Assembly: GCA_002221725.1 (NCBI GenBank)
Contig: NJFT01000009.1
Span: 310,001 to 374,000, forward strand
DNA from: Scedosporium boydii
Taxonomy: Eukaryota > Ascomycota > Sordariomycetes > Microascales > Microascaceae
Direction of reading: 5' to 3'
DNA: 64,000 nt
The notes beneath the pieces were generated by a model that was given only the letters and a program-made list of their open reading frames with translations, was not told the DNA's origin and did no database searches. Of the stretch, positions 34,243 to 45,627 are shown piece by piece. Position 1 is the stretch's first letter. Every line of letters begins with the position of its first letter. The position numbers were made by a program, and so were the translations under genes.

Positions 34243-35564
34243 ATGGAACCCACACCCACAGCCATCAACGACACCACCTCCAACGACACACCCGTCGTCT
34301 TTCGCGCCAAAAGGAAGAAGGCCACTATCCGCAGTCGGCCTGACGATATACCCTCCGCTGCAGATACCCCGAGTCCATCCGCGATAGAAGGCACGCCGGC
34401 AACCGCCTCGCGTATTGGAGAAGAAGAAGATGACGGGCGCTCCGTCGCAGAGGTCCTCCGCCAGCGCAGGAAACAGCAGAGGTTAGGGGGCATCGGGTTC
34501 GGGCCCGAGAAACCTGTGGGTGATCTAGGCGATGAGGAGATCCAGGAGCAGGCCGTTGTACGGGCCGAGGGGGCCCTTGACGCGGATGCGATTTTGGGCG
34601 GGATACCGAAGCGCTTCGCGGTGCAGACTGGTCTGGTCGGCGAGTTGGTGAATAAACACATGTGAGTGCAGTGCTATCCAGACTCTCGATTACCCCTTCA
34701 TATTACCTCTCCCCTCATTTTCGTGCAGGCCACGACTCGTGGAATACAACTAACCAAGCAAGGATGGAATACGTAGAATCGAAGCTCACTAGCCGCCACG
34801 CAACCCTAACTGGGACTTTACCACCGCAACAACAACCCCAACAACAAGGCTTATTATCTCGAGGAGCCGACGCATCCACGACACCAACCGGCGGCTTCGA
34901 TGCCCAAAAACGAACCATCCACGGGAAGCTCATGGAGGTCGACCTCGGCGAAGAAGTGCGGAACCAGAACGTCGCCCTCACGGAAAAGGCGAAGAGGAAA
35001 CTTGAAGGGCGGCCATTCGATGGCGAAGAGCAGGAGAGCGGCGGTTCCCCGAGGAAGACGCGGCTGGGCAAGGATGGGCAGCCTATCAGGGGCAGGAATC
35101 GGAGGAATAGTGATGATATCAAGAGAGATCAGCTCGTGGAGCAGATTCTACACGAAAACAGACGTACGTGGACTTTCCCACTCTTGCCCACCCCCCAATT
35201 CCTGGACCTTTTTTTCTTTTCTTTTTTTTTTTTTTCTTGTGCAGAAGTCATAATGCTAACTTCTGAGATTATAGTCGACGTCTACCATGTCCCCGAAGAA
35301 CAGACTGTGGAGGACGCAGACCACGAATACGAGGGCTCCGCCGACGACCGCATCGCCGAAGAGTTTAAGCGGGAATTCCTCGACGCCGTCGCGCAGCGCC
35401 GGCAAAGGCGGCGAGCTGCCCGCGCGGCTCGACCGGCCGACAAGAAACCCAATCCCGACGTCCTTCGAGGACCGAAGCTGGGCGGAAGCAGAAATGTGCG
35501 GTCGGCGGTGCGGGATATCCTGCTTCAACAGGAAAAGGATAAAGCGAAGGCTGGGAGGAGATAG
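34243..35564 (+). CDS. TLS1: Tls1 / C9orf78-family splicing-associated protein (HCA59 domain)
   Basis: Three exons, 34243-34661, 34763-35163 and 35275-35564, give 369 residues. The first join makes NKHM/MEYVESKL and the second ENR/LDVYHVPEE, both conserved in this family. The start has VVFRAKRKKATIR, followed by RSVAEVLRQRRKQQR, GIPKRFAVQTGLVGE, and a basic C-terminus with GPKLGGSRNVRSAVRDILL. Fission yeast Tls1 and human C9orf78 associate with the spliceosomal helicase Brr2 and affect splicing of particular introns, including telomere and heterochromatin factors; assignment to that role here is by family. A Gln-rich stretch lies in exon 2. Intron 2 has a long T tract, two candidate acceptors and the branch GCTAAC; the later acceptor keeps the frame. 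No transmembrane or catalytic motif is seen. Confidence 0.9.
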
Positions 35565-35819
35565 GACCGTAATCATCCCGGGCATCATTATATTTATAAA
35601 TCCCTTTTGATTGCTTCTGTTGCCCTGGGCCACCAACTGGTTTATCTTAACTGCGGGCGTATTCCTTTCTTCACGGGCGCATGATTAGTGAACTGTATGA
35701 ATTATTTCATAGCTCTAGTAAACAGTTTGACGTGGATACGTCTTGGGCATATACCACCAGCAGTCCACCTATATATACGCCATCCTCCCGACTCGTCATT
35801 GCTCGTGTTGTTGGATCAT

Positions 35820-35847
35820 CTCAGGTCTCAGGTCTCAGGTCTCAGGT
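35820..35847. repeat. Four tandem CTCAGGT heptamers
   Basis: Four perfect head-to-tail copies of CTCAGGT occur about 255 bases past the TLS1 stop codon. Confidence 0.9.
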
Positions 35848-36433
35848 CACCGTGATTGCCACGCTCCCCGATACACCGCTCCGGGGAAACTTTTAGTGAG
35901 AAACTGTGATCCCGTACTCGACATGCTGGCCGTCTCTTATTCTCATCAGTCTTTTGAACCCATCCAATCAGAAATTCATAGCTCCAATACGAAGGAAAGC
36001 AAAGGAAAGAAAAGGGGAGAAGAGAAGAAGAAGAAAAAAGAAGGAAAACAGAACGCCAAATAGCAACTAACGACCCCAAACAAAGCAAAGAAACGAATTA
36101 TGTTAATCCACTCGTGATCATGGCAAGGGACCCGAAATATATAGTGAAAAAAGAAAGAGAGAGAGAGAAAAGAGGGAAAGGAAAGTGGACCAAGGACGGG
36201 AAGTCGTACGAGGAAATCGAATCAAAAGGGTGTGAAGAAATCCCTAGACCGGGTATGACGCCAAAGAGACATCCAAGTCTCATAATGCAACATCTTTATA
36301 ATATATGCGACTCCTTTCATTACCGTATTGCGCCAATCCAACCGTGAGGAATGAGGGTGTTCGTTTAACCAATGCTACAAGAGAGGAACGTGGAAGAAAG
36401 ATCAAACGAAGAGACAACAGAAGAAAAGAAAAA

Positions 36434-36463
36434 GGGGAAGGGGGAAGGGGGAAGGGGGAAGGG
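36434..36463 (+). repeat. GGGGGAA heptamer repeat, G-quadruplex candidate
   Basis: Five G tracts of 3-5 bases separated by AA form a regular 7-bp repeat on the plus strand. The spacing meets the usual four-tract, short-loop rule for an intramolecular G-quadruplex. It starts 46 bases past the stop codon of the minus-strand gene at 36509. Confidence 0.8.
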
Positions 36464-36508
36464 AGTAGTGGTCAAAATGGAACGAGGGAACGTTTTCTGA
36501 AGAATAGC

Positions 36509-38407
36509 TCATCTAATGTCAAGTTGGAAGGGCTTAAACCGGCCGCCGATTGTTGCACATCGAGGGCATTTTCGCCGGGCGCCTTGTTCAGCCATCAACA
36601 CATCAACGCAAGCTGGGCAAAGGCCGCAGATGCATTCCGTACAGGCAAACGATTCCCTGAGGAGAGATACCGATTGGCAGGCTGCGCAGTATATCTGTGT
36701 ATTTTGAGATGAATAACTCGGCGATGAGTCTGATAGACCTCGGGACTCCATGTGAAAATTGTCGCCACTTTCGCCGCTTTCAACGGATGGAAAGGGGTGT
36801 GGGTCATTGAGCTCCTGGTTGTAAGATGGGGGTGTGAGAGCTTGCTGCAGTGGCGATGCCTGGTAGTTGTTCGGTTGGAAATGAGGATGGGAGAACGGGG
36901 GCAAGGAAGCTCTATGAATGGAGACCGGCGACTGGGGCACCTGTTAAGATCAGGACCTGCCACAAATATAACTGATGCTTGAGGAGGCGGGAGGGAGGGC
37001 TTCAAATAGACTTACAGGAGTTCTATCTTCATCTATATCACCTGCGGCAGAAGCAGCTTGATCCGCGGCATCGATTAGGTCTTCCCAACGCTTCCCGTAG
37101 TCGGCGGATGGCTCAGCTGATAGCGCTTTCCGATCATGTAAGCTCGGTCTTAAGCGTTCATCATTCTGTATCCTTCGCAACCAATCATTCGTCGAGCCTT
37201 TTGACTTTTGCTTTTTGTGGTGAGCTTCCCTGCCACGTTTGGTGACAGACTGCTTTCGGGGCCGGCTGGGCCCTAGAGTTCGGTGCAAAGGCGGCAGGGT
37301 CGATGACCGTCCCGGTGGCGAATTGGCAAGGATCGAGGGGAGTAAGTCTCTCGGCCTATTCGAATTCACCGAAGAAAAGGGATCGCTGGTAACATCACCG
37401 CCCGTTAAGTGGATTGGAGGCAGTTCGATGGAGGATCGGGGGATCTTTCGACCGTCCGTATCGGAGTGCCAGTCCTGCTGTTGCCACGGGTGTTTTAGCA
37501 TCTCCCTTCCAATCATGAAATCGACTGGCGGGATCTTTACCCCTTCAGAGTCCCATTCATGTTCGGCTCGATGGCCGTGGAGCTGGGCCAGGGCAGCCGC
37601 AGCGCTCGCGGCTGGCGGCATTGAGGCACCTGTGAAATTAAGGTTAGGACTCTGATGCTAGACAGTCAAAACGCACACAATTCAAGCTGCCCCGATATGC
37701 ACGTCGGGTCATATCATAAAGCGCATGACGCCGACAGGCAAGTGGCCACGTCAAAGCACAAAGAACGACAATTTCGAGGGTACGAACCCTGTGGATTGGT
37801 AGCTCTGCCCTGCGCGGGAACAGCAGGAGTAGAGTTTTGCTGCTGAGCCGGAGCACGTTCGGATGGAGGAGTATTGATCATGAGCAGGAAGCTTTCTTCG
37901 GTAGCGGGGAGCTTTGAAATGTAGTGTTCGGGGTGGGCTCGTCTAATATGTTCCTGCATAGAACGATAGCGTTTTTCCTGTGAACAAGATAATTTCCATT
38001 AGCCTCCAATTGCCCTTCAATCTAAAAGAGAAATAATGAGCGAAAAAAAAAAAATATCAGAACTAGAATAAGAAAATAAAATAAAAGAGCTGGTCCTGCC
38101 CTTCGGCCACTAAGCGCAGGACGCTTAGGACATAGTAGGGATCGTCCAGATAGCCGAATGCGAATCTAAGAAACATCATGCAGCGATTTTCCCGTCACTC
38201 GATTCGCAAGTTCGTTGCTGCGATGGAAGGGCTTCCAAAATAGGTATGGTGACGCAAAAATTACCTGACTGGTCGAGGGTAGTTGAGACTTACGCCAATG
38301 CAGCGCTTGCGACAGCTTGAGCCATCTTGGTTTCGCAGGGGGCAAACGACTTCATTGTTGGCGTCCGTAATTGAGAAGGACGAGGTCAGAGAAGATCGGG
38401 GCGGCAT
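36509..38407 (-). CDS. Cys/His-rich conserved fungal protein with a RING-like C-terminus, function unknown
   Basis: Four exons on the minus strand, 38407-38294, 37977-37788, 37629-37016 and 36940-36509, give 449 residues with closed phases; donors are GTAAGT, GTTCGT and GTAAGT. The N-terminus, MPPRSSLTSSFSITDANNE, leads into CPLRNQDGSSC, RKRC and MQEHIRRAHPEHY, which could form a C2H2-like zinc finger. A poorly ordered middle contains IPPVDFMIGREMLKHPW and a basic stretch KRGREAHHKKQKSKGS suitable as a nuclear signal. The last 60 residues hold YCAACQSVSLL, CTECICGLCPACVDVL and KCPRCATIGGRFKPFQLDIR: eight or more cysteines spaced like a RING or treble-clef zinc module. I recall similar uncharacterised proteins in Sordariomycetes, but no name. 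Roles in transcription or ubiquitin transfer are both possible and unproven. Confidence 0.83.
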
Positions 38408-39578
38408 TTGGTCTTGATAACCCCACCATACGCTGGTGGAAAGCGGAGGACGGGGCCGTGGTGAGACTGAGACTTCGGAGTCGGGGAGGGGTCGACAGCA
38501 CCGTTATCGATTAGAGATTGCGATTGAGCGGCCGGTATAAGTCTGGAGCTCGGCGAGGTCGCGCATTTGCAGCAGATTCTGCCGTCAAGTCATGAAAACT
38601 GTTCTTGCTGCGAGAGGTAGCAGCTTTGCCTGCAGGAATTGCGATGTATAGGTGAGCTGTCGAAAGAGCTTTCCTCTGGAGCGAAGCTTCAGTTGGGGCT
38701 GTTAAATCTTAGTTATCCAACGGGTGAGGTGTAGCTATGGCAATGGATATGCTTCCCGGCCACGGTCGTCGCAGGTGTGAGGAGAGCTGTGAGCAGGCAG
38801 GTGAGGAAAAAGAGAGGAGAAAGAAGAGATTGTGCAGGCTGGTGCTGAGATCAGGTGTAATATTGTGTATTGCTGGAGCGGAGCGGGAGGGGGTGTGTGG
38901 AGAGTGTGGAGGCGAGAGGTGATGGGAGGATAGGAATAAAGAAGGGCGTGGAGCCACCAATGCTACACGGAGCAGCACCGGGCCTGGTGTGTTCTTGTAA
39001 ATTTGGCGATGGGAAAAGAGGATGAGCAGAAGACGAGGGCGGTGGAGGTGGAGTGTCTAATAAGTTGTCAAATGATAAACGTAGTATTGCGCAACGAGAG
39101 AAACATAAAGGGAAACGGATCAAATAACACCCTGTTACTGACGTTCGAAGGGGAGGGGGGGAAGAGAACTTGAACAGACATGAAGCGAGAGAGGGGGTGG
39201 GAGGGAACCTGGCACCTGCTAATACCAGTACCTCTGTGTGCTATGCTGAGTTTCCGAAGGGGAGAAGAGACCGACCTGGACAGGACCAGACCGGACAATG
39301 GAGTGGGATTCTGGAGCTTCGGCGAAGTACTCAGTGTTAATATGTCTCAGCCCATACTGGGTACGGGGAGCTCAGCTGCAGATGACAGGGCAGGCCAGGC
39401 CCGGAACTTGCGACTGATCACCGATCAAAGGTACTGCTTCATTATATACTAGTGGCATTGATCAAATACTTGTCCTTGTATTCCAACCTCGTCCAGTGAG
39501 CCGTGCTGTACTTGTATATGAGCTCAGGCAGGAGCTTGCGCGCATCAAGGTCCAGTCTTGTCTCACAGATTCTCCAAG

Positions 39579-39600
39579 TACTTCGTACGAAGACTTCGTA
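39579..39600. repeat. Compound TACTTCGTA cluster
   Basis: TACTTCGTA at 39579 runs into TACGAAG and then GACTTCGTA at 39592, giving complementary arms within 22 bases. Confidence 0.8.
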
Positions 39601-40627
39601 CAATCCGGATGGAAGGACCCCTCCTCGGCTGGGGATCTTACCCCCACACAATCCTCGACTCCCGTGACGATAACTTCGCCAAGTGCCTCTGCACGAACGG
39701 TCCTCGATCCCCTCTGACCATTCTGTCTTTGGCGAACCGGTCTTTCCAAGCTCGCAGCCACAGGCGCCAAATCGAACTCTCCCTCATTGATCCCGACTCA
39801 CTTGACCCGGCTGGTTTTGGAAGCAGCTAGCTCTACGGACGGATTCCTTGCTGGCCGTTTTGTTAGGAATACTTCGTAACATTGGACGCGGGAGTGGTAG
39901 GTGGCTCCGTCCCAAACCAGACTTCAAATCTTGCATTGGGCAGGCGCAAAGTCAATGTACCGACGTAAAGACAGGACAATGATACGTGAGGTACAGGTTA
40001 AACAGCAAGATACCAGCCAGGCAGATGCCGTAATTCACAGTGGCCCTTGAATTGGCGCTTGTTCTTCGGGAGCTTGACGGAATTGTTTTGTTCGCAGTTT
40101 TGGCCTCTACCTCGCAGTATGTAGCTCATTCTTGGTATTAGACAAGATTGATGACCGTATGTTGCGAAGCTCGCCTAGTGCACCCCACGCTTATGGGAGT
40201 GAAGAGGAACATTTGGTGTCAAAGTACTTTGTACTCGCATCCTAACTTTGTAGTAATTTCAACGAGGATATGTTAATGTTCTAATATAAATGCTGCAAAA
40301 AATAGGCACCCGAAATACCATGGATGCGGGCAGTCATGGGTGCGATTATTTTGGCTGCTGGCGGCAGTTATATTGGTTTTGATGCTGTTAAACAATAATA
40401 GTAAACCGAGGTACCATCGTGTGGAGAGGGGTAGACACACAACTCTGTGCTCTCTCCCAAGGAGACGATACTTTGGGGGGTATTTAATGTGTTATGCAAG
40501 CCGTGCTCCAATGCGTTCCGACCTTCTTGATGTTCTCTAAGCTCCTGCTCCTGCTCCTTGGAGGTCATAGCTCGGCGGTTTCCTCTTCCATTGCTCCAGA
40601 TGATATCCCACTGATTGAGGGACCTTG

Positions 40628-40643
40628 TACGAAGTACTCCGTA
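40628..40643. repeat. Overlapping TACGAAGTA and TACTCCGTA
   Basis: The two variants of the recurring 9-mer share two bases and together form the 16-base TACGAAGTACTCCGTA. Confidence 0.85.
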
Positions 40644-42203
40644 TGCGAATACACCGTTACTCAAGTTCAAGCAAATCCCAGGCCCTAAGTACATACTCCG
40701 TCCGTGAATAGCAGTTGAAGTTCTCCACTTCGAGGTTGTTACGTCCACCCCCAGCCAGTTTTCTCCATTCTTTCTTGAAGAGAGGGATTAGACACTGTGC
40801 AATACAGTACGGATTGGATCTCCATGATTTGCAAGTCTGCGATTGGTAGATTCGTTCTGACCATGGAAAGTGACTTTGTTTGAGAACCGGAGACCAAGGC
40901 CGTGTAAGTACCCACATTGTCATGCCAAAACTGCGGGAAGGTGGGAGAGCTGGGTCTGGAACCAAGCTCATTGGATTTTAATTCTCATGGGGTCAGAAAA
41001 AAATAAAATAAAATAAAAATGAAAAAGTTGGCCCAGTAGCCACCATGCTCGGTTTATAGTTTACTTCGTAAAGCTGTGTAATATTACTGAATGTCCATTG
41101 ATTTTTTTTTTTCCCCTCACGACAACGGTGTAGTGTGAGTGACGCACGATGGAGCAATCGACCGCAAGCTTGGCGATCCCTTGTCTAGGAGCTTCTTACA
41201 TTCCTGCTTGGCAGATCGAGGGTGATAATAATAGAGATCCCAACTCAGGAAGGCAGTATTTTGAGCAGTACGAAGTTTATCTTGATAATCGGTGGACAAA
41301 GACGTCCTGAAACCTGGTAGAATCCTACAGATGCCCTTGTCAATCAGTCAATGTCTTGAAGACTAGCAAGAACCAGAGAAAAGAAAGAAGAAAAGAAAAG
41401 AAAGGAAACTCCCGTAATGAACAACTCCGAAACCATTGGGGCCAAAAACACGAATCGATGATTTCGTGGGAGAGCTCTTACAGGTAATACAAGAAGAGCT
41501 GAGCTCAAGATTAACCGAGCTAATCCGCAGCATCGACTCAAAATTTCATCCTTAAGCAGCAATCTCAAGCTCGGCTGTAACAGAAAATTCGGTGCCGGGA
41601 AATGTCGTGCACACGGCGGATCTAAGGATAGTACTTCGTACTAGCTCATGTTGATGTTCCATTCTCTGCCTATCATGTGGCGCCGTGGTACCATTTGTAG
41701 CGCCAAGCTCGAGGACGTCAGAATTGTTATTGCTACCTCAGTTGACGAGGTATTAATTGGCCAGGCCCTGACGAGGAAGGTGCTGCGAATTTTCATCACT
41801 CTCCACTACCATCTGCGAAGTAAGAAGTAGCGTCAGTAGTGTAAGTACAACTACGTCAGTAGCATCCAGGGTGCAACTGGATGAGGCAGGGAAGGATAAG
41901 TTCGAACGACGGTGGTGAGGGGCAGAATTCGTCCAATGGTCCCCACTCGGGTCAGCCCAGCTCACTCGATAAGAGCTTCGAACTGAACTGATAACGATTC
42001 TACCACCTCATCTGGTTCTTGCCACGACCAAACAAGCCACCACGGAGCTCTGAAACTCTCCAATTATAGCTCCCCTAGCTTCTCTCCAGCTTATTACAGC
42101 TTCACACCCATTTTGGCATCCATCTCCTGCCGAGCAGAAATCGTCTCACGTGGTCCCAAAGTTAAGCCCTTGCAACGGTGCAGGAGCTAGCCGGGTGAGG
42201 GTT

Positions 42204-42223
42204 GTACAGTTCGCGAACTGTAC
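42204..42223. repeat. Perfect 20-bp palindrome next to TACGGAGTAC
   Basis: GTACAGTTCG is followed directly by its reverse complement CGAACTGTAC. The last TAC of the palindrome is the first TAC of the TACGGAGTAC element at 42221. Confidence 0.9.
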
Positions 42224-45200
42224 GGAGTACATATGTCATGTGCGGGGTACGGGAGGTATTATTCCACTCAATGCACGCCCGGATACAAGGGTACCGGCAA
42301 CAGCGCCACCGCCAGCCACCGAAAGCTCCATTCCTTCGAAGGTACCTATTGTGTGAAGCGCTTCGTTCGAGGTACATCTTTCTCCACAAGATTCGGCATA
42401 CCGAGGAAACTCTGGAGCTTACACCACAGCCGGCCTGGAGCTATCATGGGGGTGGCGCCAGCGGAAGAAAGAAGTGGGAAGCAAAAAAGGAAGGAGAAGA
42501 GTAACGACAAAAGAGAAGAGAACAGAAAACTTAGCTCTGACTGGTCAGAGTCAGTCGCTGAGCTAGTGATGAGCGCTTCCCAAGTATCGGCTTTTCTAGG
42601 AATGATTCGCAGCAAGGTCCTTTTTCACGTGCAGGTTTGGCTGTCTCAGAATGAAAATGGGTCGACCCTGTTCTCGAGCTTGGGGGGCGTTTGGGTTTGC
42701 GGACTCGTCAGACATTGGTTGCGCGATTGCCGAATTAAATGTGTAAGTCCTCCAAAAGGCTTGATGGTTGCCCAGCCCCCTGAATTAACTGGAGAGCCCA
42801 GCCGGAGAAATCGTCCTGTCCTGGATCTTGAGCTCAGAAAACCGTCTCCATCAATGGTCCCCTTTTACTAGCAATACTTAGCCACCCTTGGTGGGTGCGT
42901 CAAGTTCACTAATAGAGATTTTTCTCGAACGAGGCGTGGAGACCACATGACATCCACGAGGGCAACTAACGAGAAAGGAAAAAAAGAAATAGGAAAAAAA
43001 AAATCTATGTTGGTTCACCGAGCTCGAAACGGGGCCCCCGAATACTAAGGCGGTGTAGCACAGTTTTTAGTACCTCGGTCCCAACAAATTGCATCATAAC
43101 CAAGGCATCAATCTGTCGGTGTGAAGGAAATTAGCTAAAAAGCAAAGAGACGCAGCCCTATACGACCATGACAGCGTCATCGATGCGAACAGCCAGCACT
43201 TGAGACCAGCTAGCAATCAGGAACAGGACCAAAGACGGGTCTCATGCTCTGTCACATCCTGTACATGATGCATTCTGCGGTCCCCGTACTCGGTATGCAA
43301 AGCCATTTACAAATGGAGCCACTCCTTCGACGCTTGAACTTAAGTAAGGGACAATAACCCTGGGCAGTTGCAGTTGCACAGCCGGTACTTCGATTTGTTC
43401 CGGAATTAATATACACTACGTTGATCAACGTGCTCGCCACTTGGGAGCGACTAATGTCTTTGGGATCAGGCTTCTGGAACAAAATTGGATCAGTAATGGC
43501 TTGGGAGGCAACGGGTGTGCAGGGGGCCATTGTTGTGGGGGATAAGCACCGATAAGATCGCAACGTGCTCTGGAAGAAGATTCAGAATCAGACAACGGCA
43601 ATAACGTTGTGAAATCTTGAAGCCGAGTGGACACTACTGGACCATGAAGGTGCTGGGCAATAAGCCAAGGTGGTCAACCACATCGTACTGGCGGTCAGGC
43701 CGACGTTTGGCAGCAGGACGCAATACAGACTTCGTCGTTGTAGCATGAGCTCTGGTCGCGATACCGACGCCACCAACCCTTCCCAACCTGATAGATCTGG
43801 GAAGTTATTTTCCCACTAAAGACCCAGTGCTCTCATTCCATTTGATTGACTCCCTCCATTGTGTCAGGTAAGCATCTTCAGGCTCCATTAAATCTTCATC
43901 GGCTTCGGATGATTCGAAGGAGTGACCCCTATCGGATTGAACTTGGTCAGGTGGCGAGTTCCAATTGTTCTAATTTCTAGCTCGAATCCCTAGAGGCGAG
44001 CTAGCCACGCGTTGGTGCTGGAGCTCCTGCGCTAACACTCCGTAGTTCTTGGTACCACGACGCTCAAGCTCGCGTCTCACCGAGCGGCGAGTGGTCTTGG
44101 TGGCAAAGGTTTTTAATGGAGCAACAGGTCTTCAACAACTCCGAGTGGTCCCAGTGGGCTGTCTACTGCCACCCTCCTCCTGACCGCCTTCATCGAGGCC
44201 TCGAGTTAAATGCCACCTCCTTTCCCGCACTTGAAGCTGAGAAAATAGGGCAAATAAGGAGTGCAGGAAGAAGGGTCCGGGTCCAGGCCGAATTATATCT
44301 ATCCACCAGTTGGTCTCGGTTCGTTTTGCCAAGACTACTCGGCAAAGAGCTCTTGACACCACGCAGAGCTATAGTAGAACTGGTGTTGTTAGAGGCTGAC
44401 TTGAGAACGAGAAAACCTTTGCCCGAATCCCGTGCTGCTGTTCGAGTTTCCGTTTTGAGTAGTCGCCTTTTCCTGCCCTCTATCTCTAGATCGCATAATA
44501 GTAACGCGCGGATAAGCCCATGTTGATAATCTTTCCATGGCCAGCTCGTACAATTGTAAGAACTTGCCCGAACATCGAAGCACCAGCCGAGCAGCCACTG
44601 GCGGCAGGGGTGTCTCACTCCGATGAAGATCACCCACACATTGTGGGAAGATCTAAAACAACTTGTTGTCACAGACATCGCCCGCACAGATCCTTTGACA
44701 CTTTTCCCCCCTCACTTTACGTCCGCATCGTCCTCGGCATCGAGATTCCAACTACGGTTGATCATCTTGGGATGTCCGAGACTGTGATTATTTCACAGGG
44801 CGTGGGTACAGAAATAGAATCTTCCATGCCTCTCAATGGCTTCCCTTCCCCTGTTCGGTTCTTCCGATTTAAGATCTGGTGTGTTGGGCATTTTTAGAGC
44901 CATTTGCGTGCTAGTCTGGATGAGTTTAATCTTTCGTTACATTCTTCGAATTAGAGCACACGTCGTACTGAGCCCCGGAGAGCTGATTCTGTTTCAACCG
45001 CGGACTTTGTAGTTTTCTTTCAATCTCAAAGACTTGGGATCTCAAGCACCCCTTGGGCGCGCCAAGCGGCCCTCTTTGCAGAAGGAAGCAAGAAATCCCG
45101 AGGCGCTCCAAGCTTCTGCACTTCCACGGGGCAACCCGCAAGACATGCTGCCGCGCCCAGTCGCGTCCAGATGCCCTCTGCGGGAGCGGCGGACTCAAAG

Positions 45201-45627
45201 GACGTCCAATGGAATGACACGCTCGTTTTATCAAATGATCTTGTCGCCGAATAATAGAAGATCTTCACTCCGCCTCTCTCGTCAATCCTGAACCTTGTCT
45301 CGAGCGCGGGTTATTCTTTCCCGGTCCCATTCGTGCTTCTTTTTGCCCGACGGGAAAGTCTACCCTTCCACCCCGTGGACATCTACGCGTTCATCGTCTT
45401 GAACCGTTGATCTCTTTTTAAATAAGCGGTCTTTCCTCCTCCCCTTTCGCACATGTTCGTTCGTCGTTGTCTCTCCGGGGATCAAGTCCCGCTGAGGCAC
45501 TTACATCCCAGGGAAGATTTGGCTGGCCTGACACGAGTACCCGGGAACACTCGGGGGTCATTGGTTGAGTTATTGGTCGTGGTTCCTTCCGTGGATAGCA
45601 AATCTTCCCCTCATATCGGCCTACGCC

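Larger units (their letters stand above)
35565..36508. other. Convergent intergenic region, no gene seen
   Basis: 944 bases between two 3' ends, rich in A and G on the plus strand from 35990 onward. It holds two short tandem repeats listed separately. The A/G-rich stretch is probably 3' untranslated sequence of the minus-strand gene, where it reads C/T-rich. Confidence 0.5.
38408..45627. other. Gene-poor 7.2-kb island
   Basis: The largest stretch without a supportable gene. Open frames reach 212 codons (42233-42871, +) but are low in conserved content and lack plausible partners. Five exact TACGAAGTA/TACTTCGTA sites occur between 39579 and 41640, plus two TACGGAGTA forms and a 20-bp palindrome. 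Composition alternates between AT-rich pieces (40100-41100) and promoter-like CT-rich pieces (45270-45460) near the next gene. Confidence 0.5.

Noticed and set aside
42233..42871. Plus-strand open frame of 212 codons in the gene-poor island
   Set aside because: No recognisable domain; the first part overlaps the palindrome region and a Lys/Glu-rich low-complexity stretch follows. No neighbouring exon supports it.
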